Source: SG8-39 sp032125995 (GTDB taxonomy: Bacteria > Pseudomonadota > Gammaproteobacteria > Burkholderiales > SG8-39). Taken from it: a DNA stretch of 9,859 nucleotides. Shown piece by piece: positions 1-7,460 of the stretch (its first letter is position 1; each line of letters starts with the position of its first letter). The stretch lies in the NCBI GenBank assembly GCA_032125995.1, contig JAQBBQ010000108.1:1-9859 (forward strand). The letters are read 5' to 3'. Position numbers and translations under genes: made by a program. A model generated the notes under the pieces. That model saw nothing but the letters and a program-made list of their open reading frames with translations. It had not been told where the DNA came from and made no database searches.

Positions 1-1472
1 ACGTGAACGGCAGGGTCACGCTGAACGCGATCGACCAGACGATGGAGCAGCTCCTGGTACGCGTCGCGCGCCAGGTCGACATGCGCTACGAGGTCAAAGG
101 CGGCACGCTCATCATCCAGCGCGATACGCCCTTCCTGCGCGTGTACCGGATCGATTACGTCAATGTGTCGCGCGAGGGCAGCGTCAACGGCACCCTCGCG
201 TCGAATGTCACTGGTAGCAGCTCACAGGGCGGCGCGTCGGGCGGCGGGGGCGATCAGAGCAACACAACGACCAAGATCACTGCGGAATCCAATAACAAGT
301 TCTGGCAGTCGCTCGAACAGAACGTGAAGGAGATCCTGCGCGAGACGGACAAGATCGTTTCTGCACCAACCCCGGCAACGCCCGCCTCCGCGTCGGTCAA
401 ACCGGCGGCCGGCGCGCAACCGCAGGGCGCGCAGCCGACCCAGGTCGCGACCGCGGGTCCGGGGGTCGTCTACCGCGAGGCGGCGTCGGTCATCGTGAAT
501 AAGGAATCGGGCGTCGTGTCGGTGCGCGCGACCTCGCGCCAGCACGAGAAGATCCAGGAGTTCCTCGACCAGGTGATGGCGAATGCGCGGCGCCAGGTTC
601 AGATCGAGGCCACGGTGGTCGAAGTCCAGCTCAACAACAACTACCAGCGCGGCATCGACTGGCGGATCCTGAGCAGTAGCTCACCCTGGAGCCTCACGAA
701 TCAGAGCCAGGGCAACTTTCCGTTCAATGCCGCTAACACGGGCGGGCTGACGATCGGTTACCTCAGCGGATCGATCAGCGTGAACATCCGCCTGCTGGAG
801 CAATTCGGCCAAATACGCGTGCTCTCAAGCCCGACGATCAGCGCGATCAACAATCAGATCGCCGTGCTCAAGGTCGTCGACAACATCGTGTACTTCGAAG
901 TCAAGTCGAACGTAAGCCAGCAAGCGAATGCTGGCGCGATCTCGACCTTTGAGACCACGCCGCGCACGGTGCCGGTGGGCTTCGTGATGGGCGTCGTCCC
1001 GCAGATCAGCGAGAACAGCGTGATCTCGCTCCTGGTGCGGCCGTCGATCTCGCGCGTCACGCGCTTCGTCACCGACCCGAATCCGGCGCTCACTGCCACG
1101 GATAACAACGGCCAACGAATCCTGAACCAGGTTCCCCAAATTCAAACCCGGGAAATGGAGTCGGTGCTGCGGCTGCAGGATGGCCAGACCGCGGTGCTCG
1201 GCGGCTTGATGCAGGACGAGAGCAACAACACCGAGGGCACGATTCCCGGCTTGCGTAGCGTCCCGCTCCTCGGGGAGCTGTTCTCGCAGCGCAACGACAC
1301 GAACATAAAATCCGAGCTCGTGATATTCCTCCGCGCGACGATCATCCGCGACGCGAGCATCGAAGGCGATTACCGCAGCTATCGACGCTATCTCCCGCAG
1401 GACGATTTCTTCAGCACGCCGAACCCGGGGCGAGTCGCACCGCCCGTCAAGCTGCGTAAAAAGGGCGAGTAG
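1..1472 (+). CDS. mshL: MshL-type outer-membrane secretin, 5'-truncated by the window edge
   Basis: This protein forms the gated outer-membrane ring through which an MSHA-like pilus or pseudopilus passes. The frame is open from base 3 and the gene clearly starts upstream: signal peptide and start are missing, probably about 80-100 residues judging by the usual family length. Numbered from base 3, residues 3-56 look like an STN/secretin short N domain. A Gly/Ser-rich stretch follows (71-87), then FWQSLEQN (100-107), a motif I associate with MshL/PilQ-like secretins, and a Pro/Ala/Gln-rich linker (121-154). An N1-like domain follows at about 155-198. The secretin core starts at VQIEATVVEV (199-208). 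The C-terminal signature VPQIQTREMESVL begins at 377, followed by DGQTAVLGGLMQ and SELVIFLRATI (437-447). The stop TAG at 1470-1472 is 2 nt before the next gene, so the two are probably cotranscribed. The family is certain; mshL rather than pilQ or gspD rests on the motifs and the neighbouring genes. Confidence 0.93.
   Translation, partial: VNGRVTLNAIDQTMEQLLVRVARQVDMRYEVKGGTLIIQRDTPFLRVYRIDYVNVSREGSVNGTLASNVTGSSSQGGASGGGGDQSNTTTKITAESNNKFWQSLEQNVKEILRETDKIVSAPTPATPASASVKPAAGAQPQGAQPTQVATAGPGVVYREAASVIVNKESGVVSVRATSRQHEKIQEFLDQVMANARRQVQIEATVVEVQLNNNYQRGIDWRILSSSSPWSLTNQSQGNFPFNAANTGGLTIGYLSGSISVNIRLLEQFGQIRVLSSPTISAINNQIAVLKVVDNIVYFEVKSNVSQQANAGAISTFETTPRTVPVGFVMGVVPQISENSVISLLVRPSISRVTRFVTDPNPALTATDNNGQRILNQVPQIQTREMESVLRLQDGQTAVLGGLMQDESNNTEGTIPGLRSVPLLGELFSQRNDTNIKSELVIFLRATIIRDASIEGDYRSYRRYLPQDDFFSTPNPGRVAPPVKLRKKGE
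1461..1465 (+). promoter_or_regulatory. Ribosome binding site for the GTG-started TPR gene
   Basis: AAGGG lies inside the last codons of the secretin gene, 9 nt before the GTG at 1475. It supports the GTG start and suggests translational coupling with the secretin gene, whose stop is 2 nt upstream of that GTG. Confidence 0.5.
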
Positions 1473-1474
1473 CC

Positions 1475-2827
1475 GTGAGCCTGCTGCTCGACGCACTGAA
1501 GAAAGCCGAGAAGGCAAAGGAAGACGCGCAACGCGGCGACAAACCGGAAGCACCACGCGCGGACACGCTGAGCCTCGCGCCTTCGCCAGAAGAGCCCAAG
1601 CGCGTCATGACGCGCGACAAACTCCCCGACATTTCAGCGCCGCTCGAGATCGTCAGCGACGATCTGTCCCAGCGGCAATCGGCTGCGCCGAACGCCGAAG
1701 CCCCGACGGCGGCACCCGCCGCGCGTCGACCGCCACCGGCCGCCGCGGCGCGGCCGGGCGCCGATGCCGCGGCACCACAGCGCGCGGCCGCGCAGAAGGT
1801 ATTCCAGGCGAAGTTCAAGGAGCCGAACCCGAAGCTGCCCTTCTACATCACGATGGGGGCGCTCGGCGTATTCGCGATCGGGACGATCGTGTACTTCTGG
1901 ATCCAACTCCGCCCGCCGCCACCGCTCGTCAATGCGAACCCGCGGCCGCCTTCTGGCGAGCAGCCCGTCGCCGTCGCCAAAGCGCCACCGACGGCGCGCG
2001 GACCCGCGAGCGCGGGCACGCCGGCCGCATCCTCGGCACAGGCCATTCCCGGATTGCCCGCGGGACCGGCAGCGAGCGCAACACCCGCGCCGAAGCCGGC
2101 CACGAGCCCGCCGCCCGCCCCGCGTGCAGCGCAACCGGAACCGAAGCCGGCCGCCCGAGTCGCGCCCACTCGGCCCGGTGAGGTGCAGGTGGCCGTGGGC
2201 GATCGTCCCGCGTCGAGCGCCACCACGGTGCGCGCGCTCGGCCGCCGCGCACCCGCACGCGTGAATCCGGGGGTCGCAGCCGGCTATAGCGCCTATCAGA
2301 CGGGCGACCTTGCCGCCGCGCGGCGCGGCTATCAAGACGCCTTGCGCGCAGAACCGAGGAACATCGACGCGCTCCTCGGCATGGCGGCAGTCGAGTTGCG
2401 CGACCGGCAGCTCGCCGCCGCCGACGCGTATTACCGGCGCGTGCTGCGCCTCGATCCCCGCAACGCGCATGCGCAGGCCGGCATGCTCGCCCTGCGCAAC
2501 CAACAAGTCGATCCGGTCGCCGCGGAAAGCCAGGTCAAGACCTTGCTCGCGCGCGAGCCGCAGGCCGAGGCGCTGCAGTTCACGCTCGGCAATCAGTACG
2601 CGCAGCAGCAACGCTGGGGCGAGGCGCAGCAGGCCTACTTCAAGGCGCTCGCCACCGATCCTGACAATCCGGATTTCGCCTACAACCTCGCCGTCAGCCT
2701 CGATCATTTGAGACAGGTCACCCCGGCTCTGCAGCACTATCGGCTGGCGCTCAAGCTCGCGCAGACGCGCGGCGCCGGGTTCGACGCGAACGCCGTACGC
2801 GCGCGCGTCGCGCAACTGGCGCGCTGA
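1475..2827 (+). CDS. MshN-like bitopic TPR protein of the pilus assembly operon
   Basis: A 450-residue tetratricopeptide protein lying between secretin and ATPase genes, the position of mshN in MSHA loci. The N-terminus MSLLLDALKKAEKAKE is an amphipathic motif that I associate with GspB/MshN-like proteins next to secretion and pilus genes. A charged, disordered Ala/Pro-rich stretch follows (about 20-115), then one membrane segment (about 123-144, FYITMGALGVFAIGTIVYFW). A long Pro/Ala linker (about 145-235) could cross the periplasm. Four to five TPR units fill about 268-436; the clearest are GDLAAARRGYQDALRAEPRN, RQLAAADAYYRRVLRLDPRN and RWGEAQQAYFKALATDPDN. The topology implies TPRs in the periplasm, where they could bind the secretin or alignment proteins. 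The GTG start is set by its SD, the 2-nt gap and the conserved N-terminal motif. The fold is certain; the exact role is inferred from position. Similarity to Vibrio MshN may be limited to architecture, so no symbol is given. Confidence 0.85.
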   Translation: MSLLLDALKKAEKAKEDAQRGDKPEAPRADTLSLAPSPEEPKRVMTRDKLPDISAPLEIVSDDLSQRQSAAPNAEAPTAAPAARRPPPAAAARPGADAAAPQRAAAQKVFQAKFKEPNPKLPFYITMGALGVFAIGTIVYFWIQLRPPPPLVNANPRPPSGEQPVAVAKAPPTARGPASAGTPAASSAQAIPGLPAGPAASATPAPKPATSPPPAPRAAQPEPKPAARVAPTRPGEVQVAVGDRPASSATTVRALGRRAPARVNPGVAAGYSAYQTGDLAAARRGYQDALRAEPRNIDALLGMAAVELRDRQLAAADAYYRRVLRLDPRNAHAQAGMLALRNQQVDPVAAESQVKTLLAREPQAEALQFTLGNQYAQQQRWGEAQQAYFKALATDPDNPDFAYNLAVSLDHLRQVTPALQHYRLALKLAQTRGAGFDANAVRARVAQLAR

Positions 2828-2840
2828 CAGAATCTGACGC

Positions 2841-2858
2841 CCGGCCCTTTGCGGCCGG
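2841..2858 (+). other. GC-rich hairpin between the TPR and ATPase genes
   Basis: CCGGCC (2841-2846) pairs perfectly with GGCCGG (2853-2858) around a 6-nt loop in the 50-nt gap between genes. No T-run follows, so it does not look like an intrinsic terminator. Immediately downstream TATCAT (2863-2868) resembles a sigma-70 -10 box, but no -35-like hexamer sits 16-18 nt upstream of it. The structure may tune readthrough, mRNA stability or translation of the ATPase, or may be GC-rich chance. Confidence 0.3.
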
Positions 2859-2877
2859 CGGGTATCATTCAAGCTGG

Positions 2878-4587
2878 ATGAATTCGCCCACCAACCCACA
2901 GGCAAAACGCCACCTCGGCCAGATCCTGATCGACCAGGGCATCCTTACCGAGGATCAGTTGCGCATCGCGCTCCTCGAGCAGATGAAGTCGCACCTGCCC
3001 GTGGGGCGCCTGCTGGTGCAACTCGGCTTCGTGTCGGAAGCCACGCTGCGTGATGCGTTGTCCGAAAAGCTCGGCCTGCAGTCGGTCGATCTCTCGCACA
3101 TCATCGTCGACCCGACCGCGCTGAGTGCGCTGCCGCGCGAGCTTGCGCGGCGCTACCGCATGTTCCCGGTGGCGCTGGACCGCGCGGCCAAGCGCCTCAT
3201 CGTCGCGTTGTCGGACACCAACAACATCGCCGCCATCGACCAGCTGCGCGCGCACCTCAAGGGCGAGCTGGAGATCGAATTGCGCCTTGCCGGCGACATC
3301 GAGATCGAGCGCGCGATCGAGCATTACTACGGCCACGAGTTCTCGATCGACGGGATCCTGCGCGAGATCGAAACCGGCGAGGTCGACTACACGTCGATCT
3401 CCGAGGGCGACGAGTACAGCCAGCCGGTGGTGCGGCTGATCTCGGCGCTGCTCGCTGACGCGGTGGAACGTAACTCCTCCGACATCCACTTCGAACCCGA
3501 GCAGAACTTCCTGCGTATCCGCTACCGGATCGACGGCGTGCTGCGCCAAATCCGCAGCCTGCACAAGACCTACTGGCCGGCGATGGCGGTGCGCCTCAAA
3601 GTAATGGCGAAGATGAACATCGCCGAGACGCGCGCGCCGCAGGACGGGCGCATTTCGGCGACGCTCTCGGGCCGCCCAATCGACTTTCGCGTCTCCAGTC
3701 TGCCGACCACGCACGGCGAGAACGTCGTCCTGCGCATCCTCGACCGGCAAAAGGGAATCGTCCCGCTCGACAAACTCGGCCTCGAGGAAGACGCGCTCGA
3801 GATGCTCAAACGCATGATCGCGCGCCCGGAGGGCATCATCCTGGTGACCGGGCCGACGGGCAGCGGCAAGACGACGACGCTCTACTCGATCCTGAATCAC
3901 ATCAATTCGGACGGCATCAACATCATGACGCTCGAGGATCCGGTCGAGTATCCGATGACCCTGATTCGCCAGACCTCGGTCGCCGAGACCGCCAAGCTCG
4001 ACTTCGCCAACGGCATCCGCGCGTTGATGCGGCAGGACCCGGACGTGATTCTGGTCGGCGAGATCCGCGACACCGATACCGCCGAAATGGCGTTTCGCGC
4101 GGCCATGACGGGCCACCAGGTGTACTCGACGCTGCACACCAACTCGGCGGTGGGCGCCATCCCACGACTGCACGACATCGGCATCGTTCCCGATATCCTG
4201 GCCGGCAATATCATCGGCATCATCGCGCAGCGTTTGGTGCGCAAGCTGTGCCACACCTGCCGCCAGTCCCACGACCCCGAGGCCCGCGAGCGGCGGCTCC
4301 TCGGCTTGAAGCCGACCGAGAAAACGATGCTCTTCCGCGCGGTCGGTTGCGAGCAGTGCGATTATCAGGGCTATCTCGGCCGCATGGGAATTCTCGAGAT
4401 GCTCCGGATCGACGGCGGCATCGACGAGCTGATCGCGCGGCGCGCGACGACGAATGAGATTCTGACCGCGGCGCGCACGAGAGGGTTTCGCCCGCTGGCC
4501 GAGGACGGCCTTCGGCTGGTGCGGGCGGGCGTCACGAGTCTCGACGAGCTCATGCGGGTCGTGGACCTGACGGACCGCATGGCCTGA
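2878..4587 (+). CDS. mshE: MshE/GspE-family pilus assembly ATPase with MshEN-type N-domain
   Basis: Cytoplasmic hexameric AAA-like ATPase that powers pilus/pseudopilus extension through the MshG platform. At 569 residues it is full length. The N-terminus (12-64) holds two copies of the 24-residue MshEN c-di-GMP-binding motif: copy 1 at 12-35 (HLGQILIDQG...LLEQ), a 5-residue spacer MKSHL (36-40), and copy 2 at 41-64 (PVGRLLVQLG...LSEK). The spacing is canonical, but the leading Arg of both copies and the last Gln of copy 2 are replaced. The ATPase core has Walker A GPTGSGKT (325-332), an Asp box TLEDPVEY (351-358), Walker B-like DPDVILVGEIRD (387-398) and a His box around GHQVYSTLHT (412-421). 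A tetracysteine Zn site uses C458, C461, C491 and C494, as in extension/secretion ATPases and unlike PilT. ATG 2878 is the only reasonable start, although no clear Shine-Dalgarno precedes it. Confidence 0.95.
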   Translation: MNSPTNPQAKRHLGQILIDQGILTEDQLRIALLEQMKSHLPVGRLLVQLGFVSEATLRDALSEKLGLQSVDLSHIIVDPTALSALPRELARRYRMFPVALDRAAKRLIVALSDTNNIAAIDQLRAHLKGELEIELRLAGDIEIERAIEHYYGHEFSIDGILREIETGEVDYTSISEGDEYSQPVVRLISALLADAVERNSSDIHFEPEQNFLRIRYRIDGVLRQIRSLHKTYWPAMAVRLKVMAKMNIAETRAPQDGRISATLSGRPIDFRVSSLPTTHGENVVLRILDRQKGIVPLDKLGLEEDALEMLKRMIARPEGIILVTGPTGSGKTTTLYSILNHINSDGINIMTLEDPVEYPMTLIRQTSVAETAKLDFANGIRALMRQDPDVILVGEIRDTDTAEMAFRAAMTGHQVYSTLHTNSAVGAIPRLHDIGIVPDILAGNIIGIIAQRLVRKLCHTCRQSHDPEARERRLLGLKPTEKTMLFRAVGCEQCDYQGYLGRMGILEMLRIDGGIDELIARRATTNEILTAARTRGFRPLAEDGLRLVRAGVTSLDELMRVVDLTDRMA

Positions 4588-4679
4588 GCAACGACGATGC
4601 GCTGCGCAGCGGTACGACGCGAGCCCTCGAAGCCGAGCGCGACAACGCCGTTATCCCCTAACCCGTAAACCCATAAACA
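4588..4679. other. 92-nt gap between ATPase and platform genes, with an A/T/C-rich leader
   Basis: This is the longest non-coding gap in the window. It contains a 12-nt perfect palindrome CGCTGCGCAGCG (4600-4611), and then from about 4651 an abrupt change to G-poor sequence with three TAAC/TAAAC-like repeats (CCTAACCC, GTAAACCC, ATAAAC) running up to the ATG. There is no Shine-Dalgarno and no convincing -35/-10 pair. It may be an unstructured translation-initiation leader. Confidence 0.4.
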
Positions 4680-5885
4680 ATGCCACTTTTCACCTACAAG
4701 GCAATTGATGGATCGGGCAAGGCGGTGCTCGGGCGCATCGATGCGGCCAATCTGTTCGATCTCGAGCAGCGCCTCACGCGGATGGGGCTCGACTTCATCA
4801 ACGGCGCGCAGAGTTCGCATCGCACGCGCTTGGTCGGCGGTGGCAAAGTCTCGCGCCAGGAGCTGATCAATTTCTGCTTCCACCTCGAGCAGCTCTCGAG
4901 CGCCGGCGTCCCAATCGTCGAGGGCCTCACCGACCTGCGCGACAGCGTCGAGAATCCGCGCTTTCGTGAGGTGGTCTCAGGGCTGATCGAAGCGATCGAG
5001 GGCGGCGATAGCATCTCGCAGGCGCTCGACGACTACCCGGAGGTGTTCAGCCGCGTCTTCGTCAGCCTGATCCGCGCGGGCGAGCAGACCGGCAAGCTCT
5101 CCGAGGTGCTGAAAAGCCTTACCGAATCGCTCAAGTGGGAGGACGAGCTCGCCGCGCAGACGAAAAAGATCGTGATGTACCCGGCCTTCGTCGGCGGCAT
5201 CGTCGTGCTGGTCACGTTCTTTCTCATGATCTACCTCGTGCCGCAAATGACGGGGTTTCTGGTCAACATGGGCCAGGCATTGCCGCTGCATACGCGGATC
5301 CTCGTCGCGGTTTCCGATTTTCTGGTCGGTTACTGGTGGGCGGTCCTCGCTGCGCCATTCGTCGCCTGGTTCGGACTCAAGATCGCGGCGCGCAGCTACT
5401 CGTCGGTCGCCTACAACATCGATCACTTCAAGCTCACCGCGCCCCTGATCGGACCGATCCTGCGCAAGATCACCCTGTCGCGCTTCGCCGCGAGCTTCGC
5501 GATGATGTACGGCTCCGGCATCACGGTGCTGGACGCCATCCGCTCGTGCGAGCAGATCGTCGGCAACAAGCCGTTGGAGCATGCGCTGCGCAGCGTGGGC
5601 CAGCAGATCGCCGAAGGCAAGAACCTGACCGTCGCCTTCCAGGACGCCGAACTCTTTCCGCCACTCGTCATCCGCATGCTGCGGATCGGCGAGAACACCG
5701 GGGCACTCGACACCGCGCTCCTAAACGTGAGCTATTTCTATAACCGCGAGGTGCGCGAATCGATCGGCAAGCTGCAGGCGATGATCGAGCCGGCGCTCAC
5801 CGTGGTGCTCGGTGCGATCCTCGGCTGGGTGATGCTCGCCGTGCTCGGCCCGGTGTACGACACCATCTCGACCATGAAATACTGA
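4680..5885 (+). CDS. mshG: MshG/GspF-family inner-membrane platform protein
   Basis: Polytopic inner-membrane platform that couples ATPase rotation to pilin insertion into, and extraction from, the growing fibre. The length of 401 residues equals the family norm. The N-terminus MPLFTYKAIDGSGKAVLG is a classic GspF opening. Two T2SSF repeats are visible: repeat 1 at about 68-190 (FCFHLEQLSSAGVPIVEGL, then IRAGEQTGKLSEVL) and repeat 2 at about 270-392 (FAASFAMMYGSGITVLDAI, then LRIGENTGALDTAL). Membrane segments lie near 164-190 (after KKIVMYPAFVGG), 217-237 (GYWWAVLAAPFVAWFGLKIA) and 368-392 (MIEPALTVVLGAILGW). The start is fixed: an in-frame TAA lies at 4674-4676, so ATG 4680 is the first possible ATG. 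No Shine-Dalgarno is seen. It follows mshE, the order seen in MSHA loci. Confidence 0.95.
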   Translation: MPLFTYKAIDGSGKAVLGRIDAANLFDLEQRLTRMGLDFINGAQSSHRTRLVGGGKVSRQELINFCFHLEQLSSAGVPIVEGLTDLRDSVENPRFREVVSGLIEAIEGGDSISQALDDYPEVFSRVFVSLIRAGEQTGKLSEVLKSLTESLKWEDELAAQTKKIVMYPAFVGGIVVLVTFFLMIYLVPQMTGFLVNMGQALPLHTRILVAVSDFLVGYWWAVLAAPFVAWFGLKIAARSYSSVAYNIDHFKLTAPLIGPILRKITLSRFAASFAMMYGSGITVLDAIRSCEQIVGNKPLEHALRSVGQQIAEGKNLTVAFQDAELFPPLVIRMLRIGENTGALDTALLNVSYFYNREVRESIGKLQAMIEPALTVVLGAILGWVMLAVLGPVYDTISTMKY

Positions 5886-5906
5886 GCCCGCACGGCCCGA
5901 GACCCC

Positions 5907-7460
5907 ATGGCGATCAAGCGCCTCATCTACTTCACCGCAACCGACCTCCGGGTGTACCGGCGCGCGGGCGCAGCGTTGCAGACCGAGGGCCGGTTCTCGG
6001 TCGACGAAGCCGGGATCACGTCGTTCCGTGAATTCCTCACCCAGCACCGCGGGGCGCTGTTTTACGTCGTCGCCGATCTCGCGGGCGAGGATTTCCACGA
6101 GGACCAGATTCCGTTTCTGCGTGGCGCCGAACGGCGTACCGTCATCGAGCGTCGACTCGCGCAACGCTACCGCGACACGCGACTCGCCGCCGCAATCTCA
6201 CTGGGCATCGTCAAGGACGAGCGCCGCAACGAACGCCTGCTACTCGCTTCGTTCACGAACGCGCCGCAGTTCACGCCGTGGCTCGATGCGCTTGCGGAGG
6301 CGGGCACAAAACTCGCCGGCGTGTTCTCGGTGCCGATGTTGGCACCCGCGCTCGCAGCGCGGCTTGGCCCGCGTCGCGACCGTTGCATCGTGGTGAGCGT
6401 TAACGGCGCGGGCCTGCGCCAGAGCTTTGTCGAAAATGGCCGGCTGCGCTTCGCGCGCCTCGAGCCGACGGTCAACCTGGCGCCCGATGCGCTCGCGCTC
6501 TTCGTGCGGTCGGAAACCGCGCGTCTCGCGCAGTACCTCGAGACGCTGCGCGCGCTGCCGCGAGACGGGCCGCCGCTTCGGATCTACGTGGTCGCGCCGC
6601 GCGGCCAGCGCGAGAATTTCGAACGCGCGCTGGCGTCGGACGGGCGGCTCGAGTTCGTGACCACCGACCTGACCGATGCGCTGCGCCGCGTCGGCCTGCG
6701 CCAGGCGCCCGAAGACAGCTTTGCCGAATCGCTCTACCTGCATCTTGCCGCACAGTCGCCGCCGAAGGAGCAGTTCGCAAAGTCCGAGGAGCGGCGCGGC
6801 TACAGGGTGTGGCAGCTGCAGCGCGCGGTCGCCGCCGTCGGGATGGTGGGATTTGCAGCCTGCTTGCTGTATGCCGGAGTGACCTGGCTCGACATCCTGG
6901 GCACGCGGAACATGACGGCGAGCCACCAGCGCGAATCGAACGCGGCCGCCGAGCGCTATGTGCGCATCACGCGTACCTTCCCGGTGACGCAGACCACGAC
7001 CGATAACCTCAAGACGACGGTCAACGAGTTCCGCAAGATCGCGTCGCGCTCGACCTCGCCCGAGGGCGCGCTGGGCCACCTTTCGCAGGTGCTCGAGCAG
7101 TTCCCCGAGATCGAACTCGACAAACTGACCTGGCGGGTAGGTCTACCCGGCGCGCCGGGCCGCGGTGCGGGCGCCGTAACGCCGCGCGCGAAGCCGCCGG
7201 CGGACGCCGGTGAGCGCACCGCCGAGCTGCTCGAGATTGACGGCCGCGTAAACGCGGCGCAGCGGTCCGACTACCGTGCGATCACCGAAAAAGTCGAACG
7301 CTTCGCCGTTGCCCTCGGCCAGGCGTCGGAATACCGCGTCGTGCGCACCCGCTTGCCGTTCGACGTTGCCTCGGAAGGCACGCTAAGCGGCGACATCAGC
7401 ACGCGGGAAACCGGCGAAGCGCCACGCTTCACCGTCCTGCTGGCCAAACGCCTGCCATGA
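5907..7460 (+). CDS. PilM/GspL-like bitopic protein: cytoplasmic actin-like domain plus PilN-like periplasmic domain (MshI-like)
   Basis: A 517-residue protein with three parts. Residues 1 to about 295 are a soluble cytoplasmic domain that looks like a divergent actin-like PilM/GspL/MshI module. Residues about 307-328 form one membrane segment (AVAAVGMVGFAACLLYAGVTWL). Residues 329-517 form a periplasmic domain ending like PilN/GspL: EIELDKLTWRVG, then LPFDVASEGTLSGD and a hydrophobic FTVLLAKRLP tail. The hairpin CIVVSVNGAGLRQSFVENG (160-178) sits where PilM proteins carry the DIG-type phosphate-binding strand, but the Asp-Ile-Gly is absent, so nucleotide binding is doubtful. The expected role is to link the cytoplasmic ATPase to the periplasmic alignment proteins. 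It starts 21 nt after mshG and overlaps the next gene by ATGA, as expected for stoichiometric partners. The weak SD leaves the exact start slightly open. Family-level assignment comes from architecture and neighbours. Confidence 0.78.
   Translation: MAIKRLIYFTATDLRVYRRAGAALQTEGRFSVDEAGITSFREFLTQHRGALFYVVADLAGEDFHEDQIPFLRGAERRTVIERRLAQRYRDTRLAAAISLGIVKDERRNERLLLASFTNAPQFTPWLDALAEAGTKLAGVFSVPMLAPALAARLGPRRDRCIVVSVNGAGLRQSFVENGRLRFARLEPTVNLAPDALALFVRSETARLAQYLETLRALPRDGPPLRIYVVAPRGQRENFERALASDGRLEFVTTDLTDALRRVGLRQAPEDSFAESLYLHLAAQSPPKEQFAKSEERRGYRVWQLQRAVAAVGMVGFAACLLYAGVTWLDILGTRNMTASHQRESNAAAERYVRITRTFPVTQTTTDNLKTTVNEFRKIASRSTSPEGALGHLSQVLEQFPEIELDKLTWRVGLPGAPGRGAGAVTPRAKPPADAGERTAELLEIDGRVNAAQRSDYRAITEKVERFAVALGQASEYRVVRTRLPFDVASEGTLSGDISTRETGEAPRFTVLLAKRLP

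Noticed and set aside
2090..2152. Repeated CCGAAGCCGGCC at 2090-2101 and 2141-2152 in the TPR gene
   Set aside because: It encodes recurrent Pro-Lys-Pro-Ala in a low-complexity linker; codon bias explains the repeat.
2841..2858. Intrinsic terminator after the TPR gene
   Set aside because: The stem is short and no T-run follows; gene order suggests readthrough into the ATPase gene.
1634..2905. 423-codon open frame on the - strand opposite the TPR gene
   Set aside because: Arg/Gly/Ala-rich low-complexity product, no start context, and the + strand frame has a membrane segment and TPR units.
2869..4272. 467-codon open frame on the - strand opposite the ATPase gene
   Set aside because: It is antisense to a clearly conserved ATPase with intact motifs; its product is rich in His/Arg/Asp/Val with no domain, a usual shadow in GC-rich codon-biased DNA.
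4600..4611. 12-nt perfect palindrome CGCTGCGCAGCG in the mshE-mshG gap, considered as an operator
   Set aside because: A 12-nt palindrome is expected a few times by chance in about 10 kb of GC-rich DNA, and no promoter or second half-site accompanies it.
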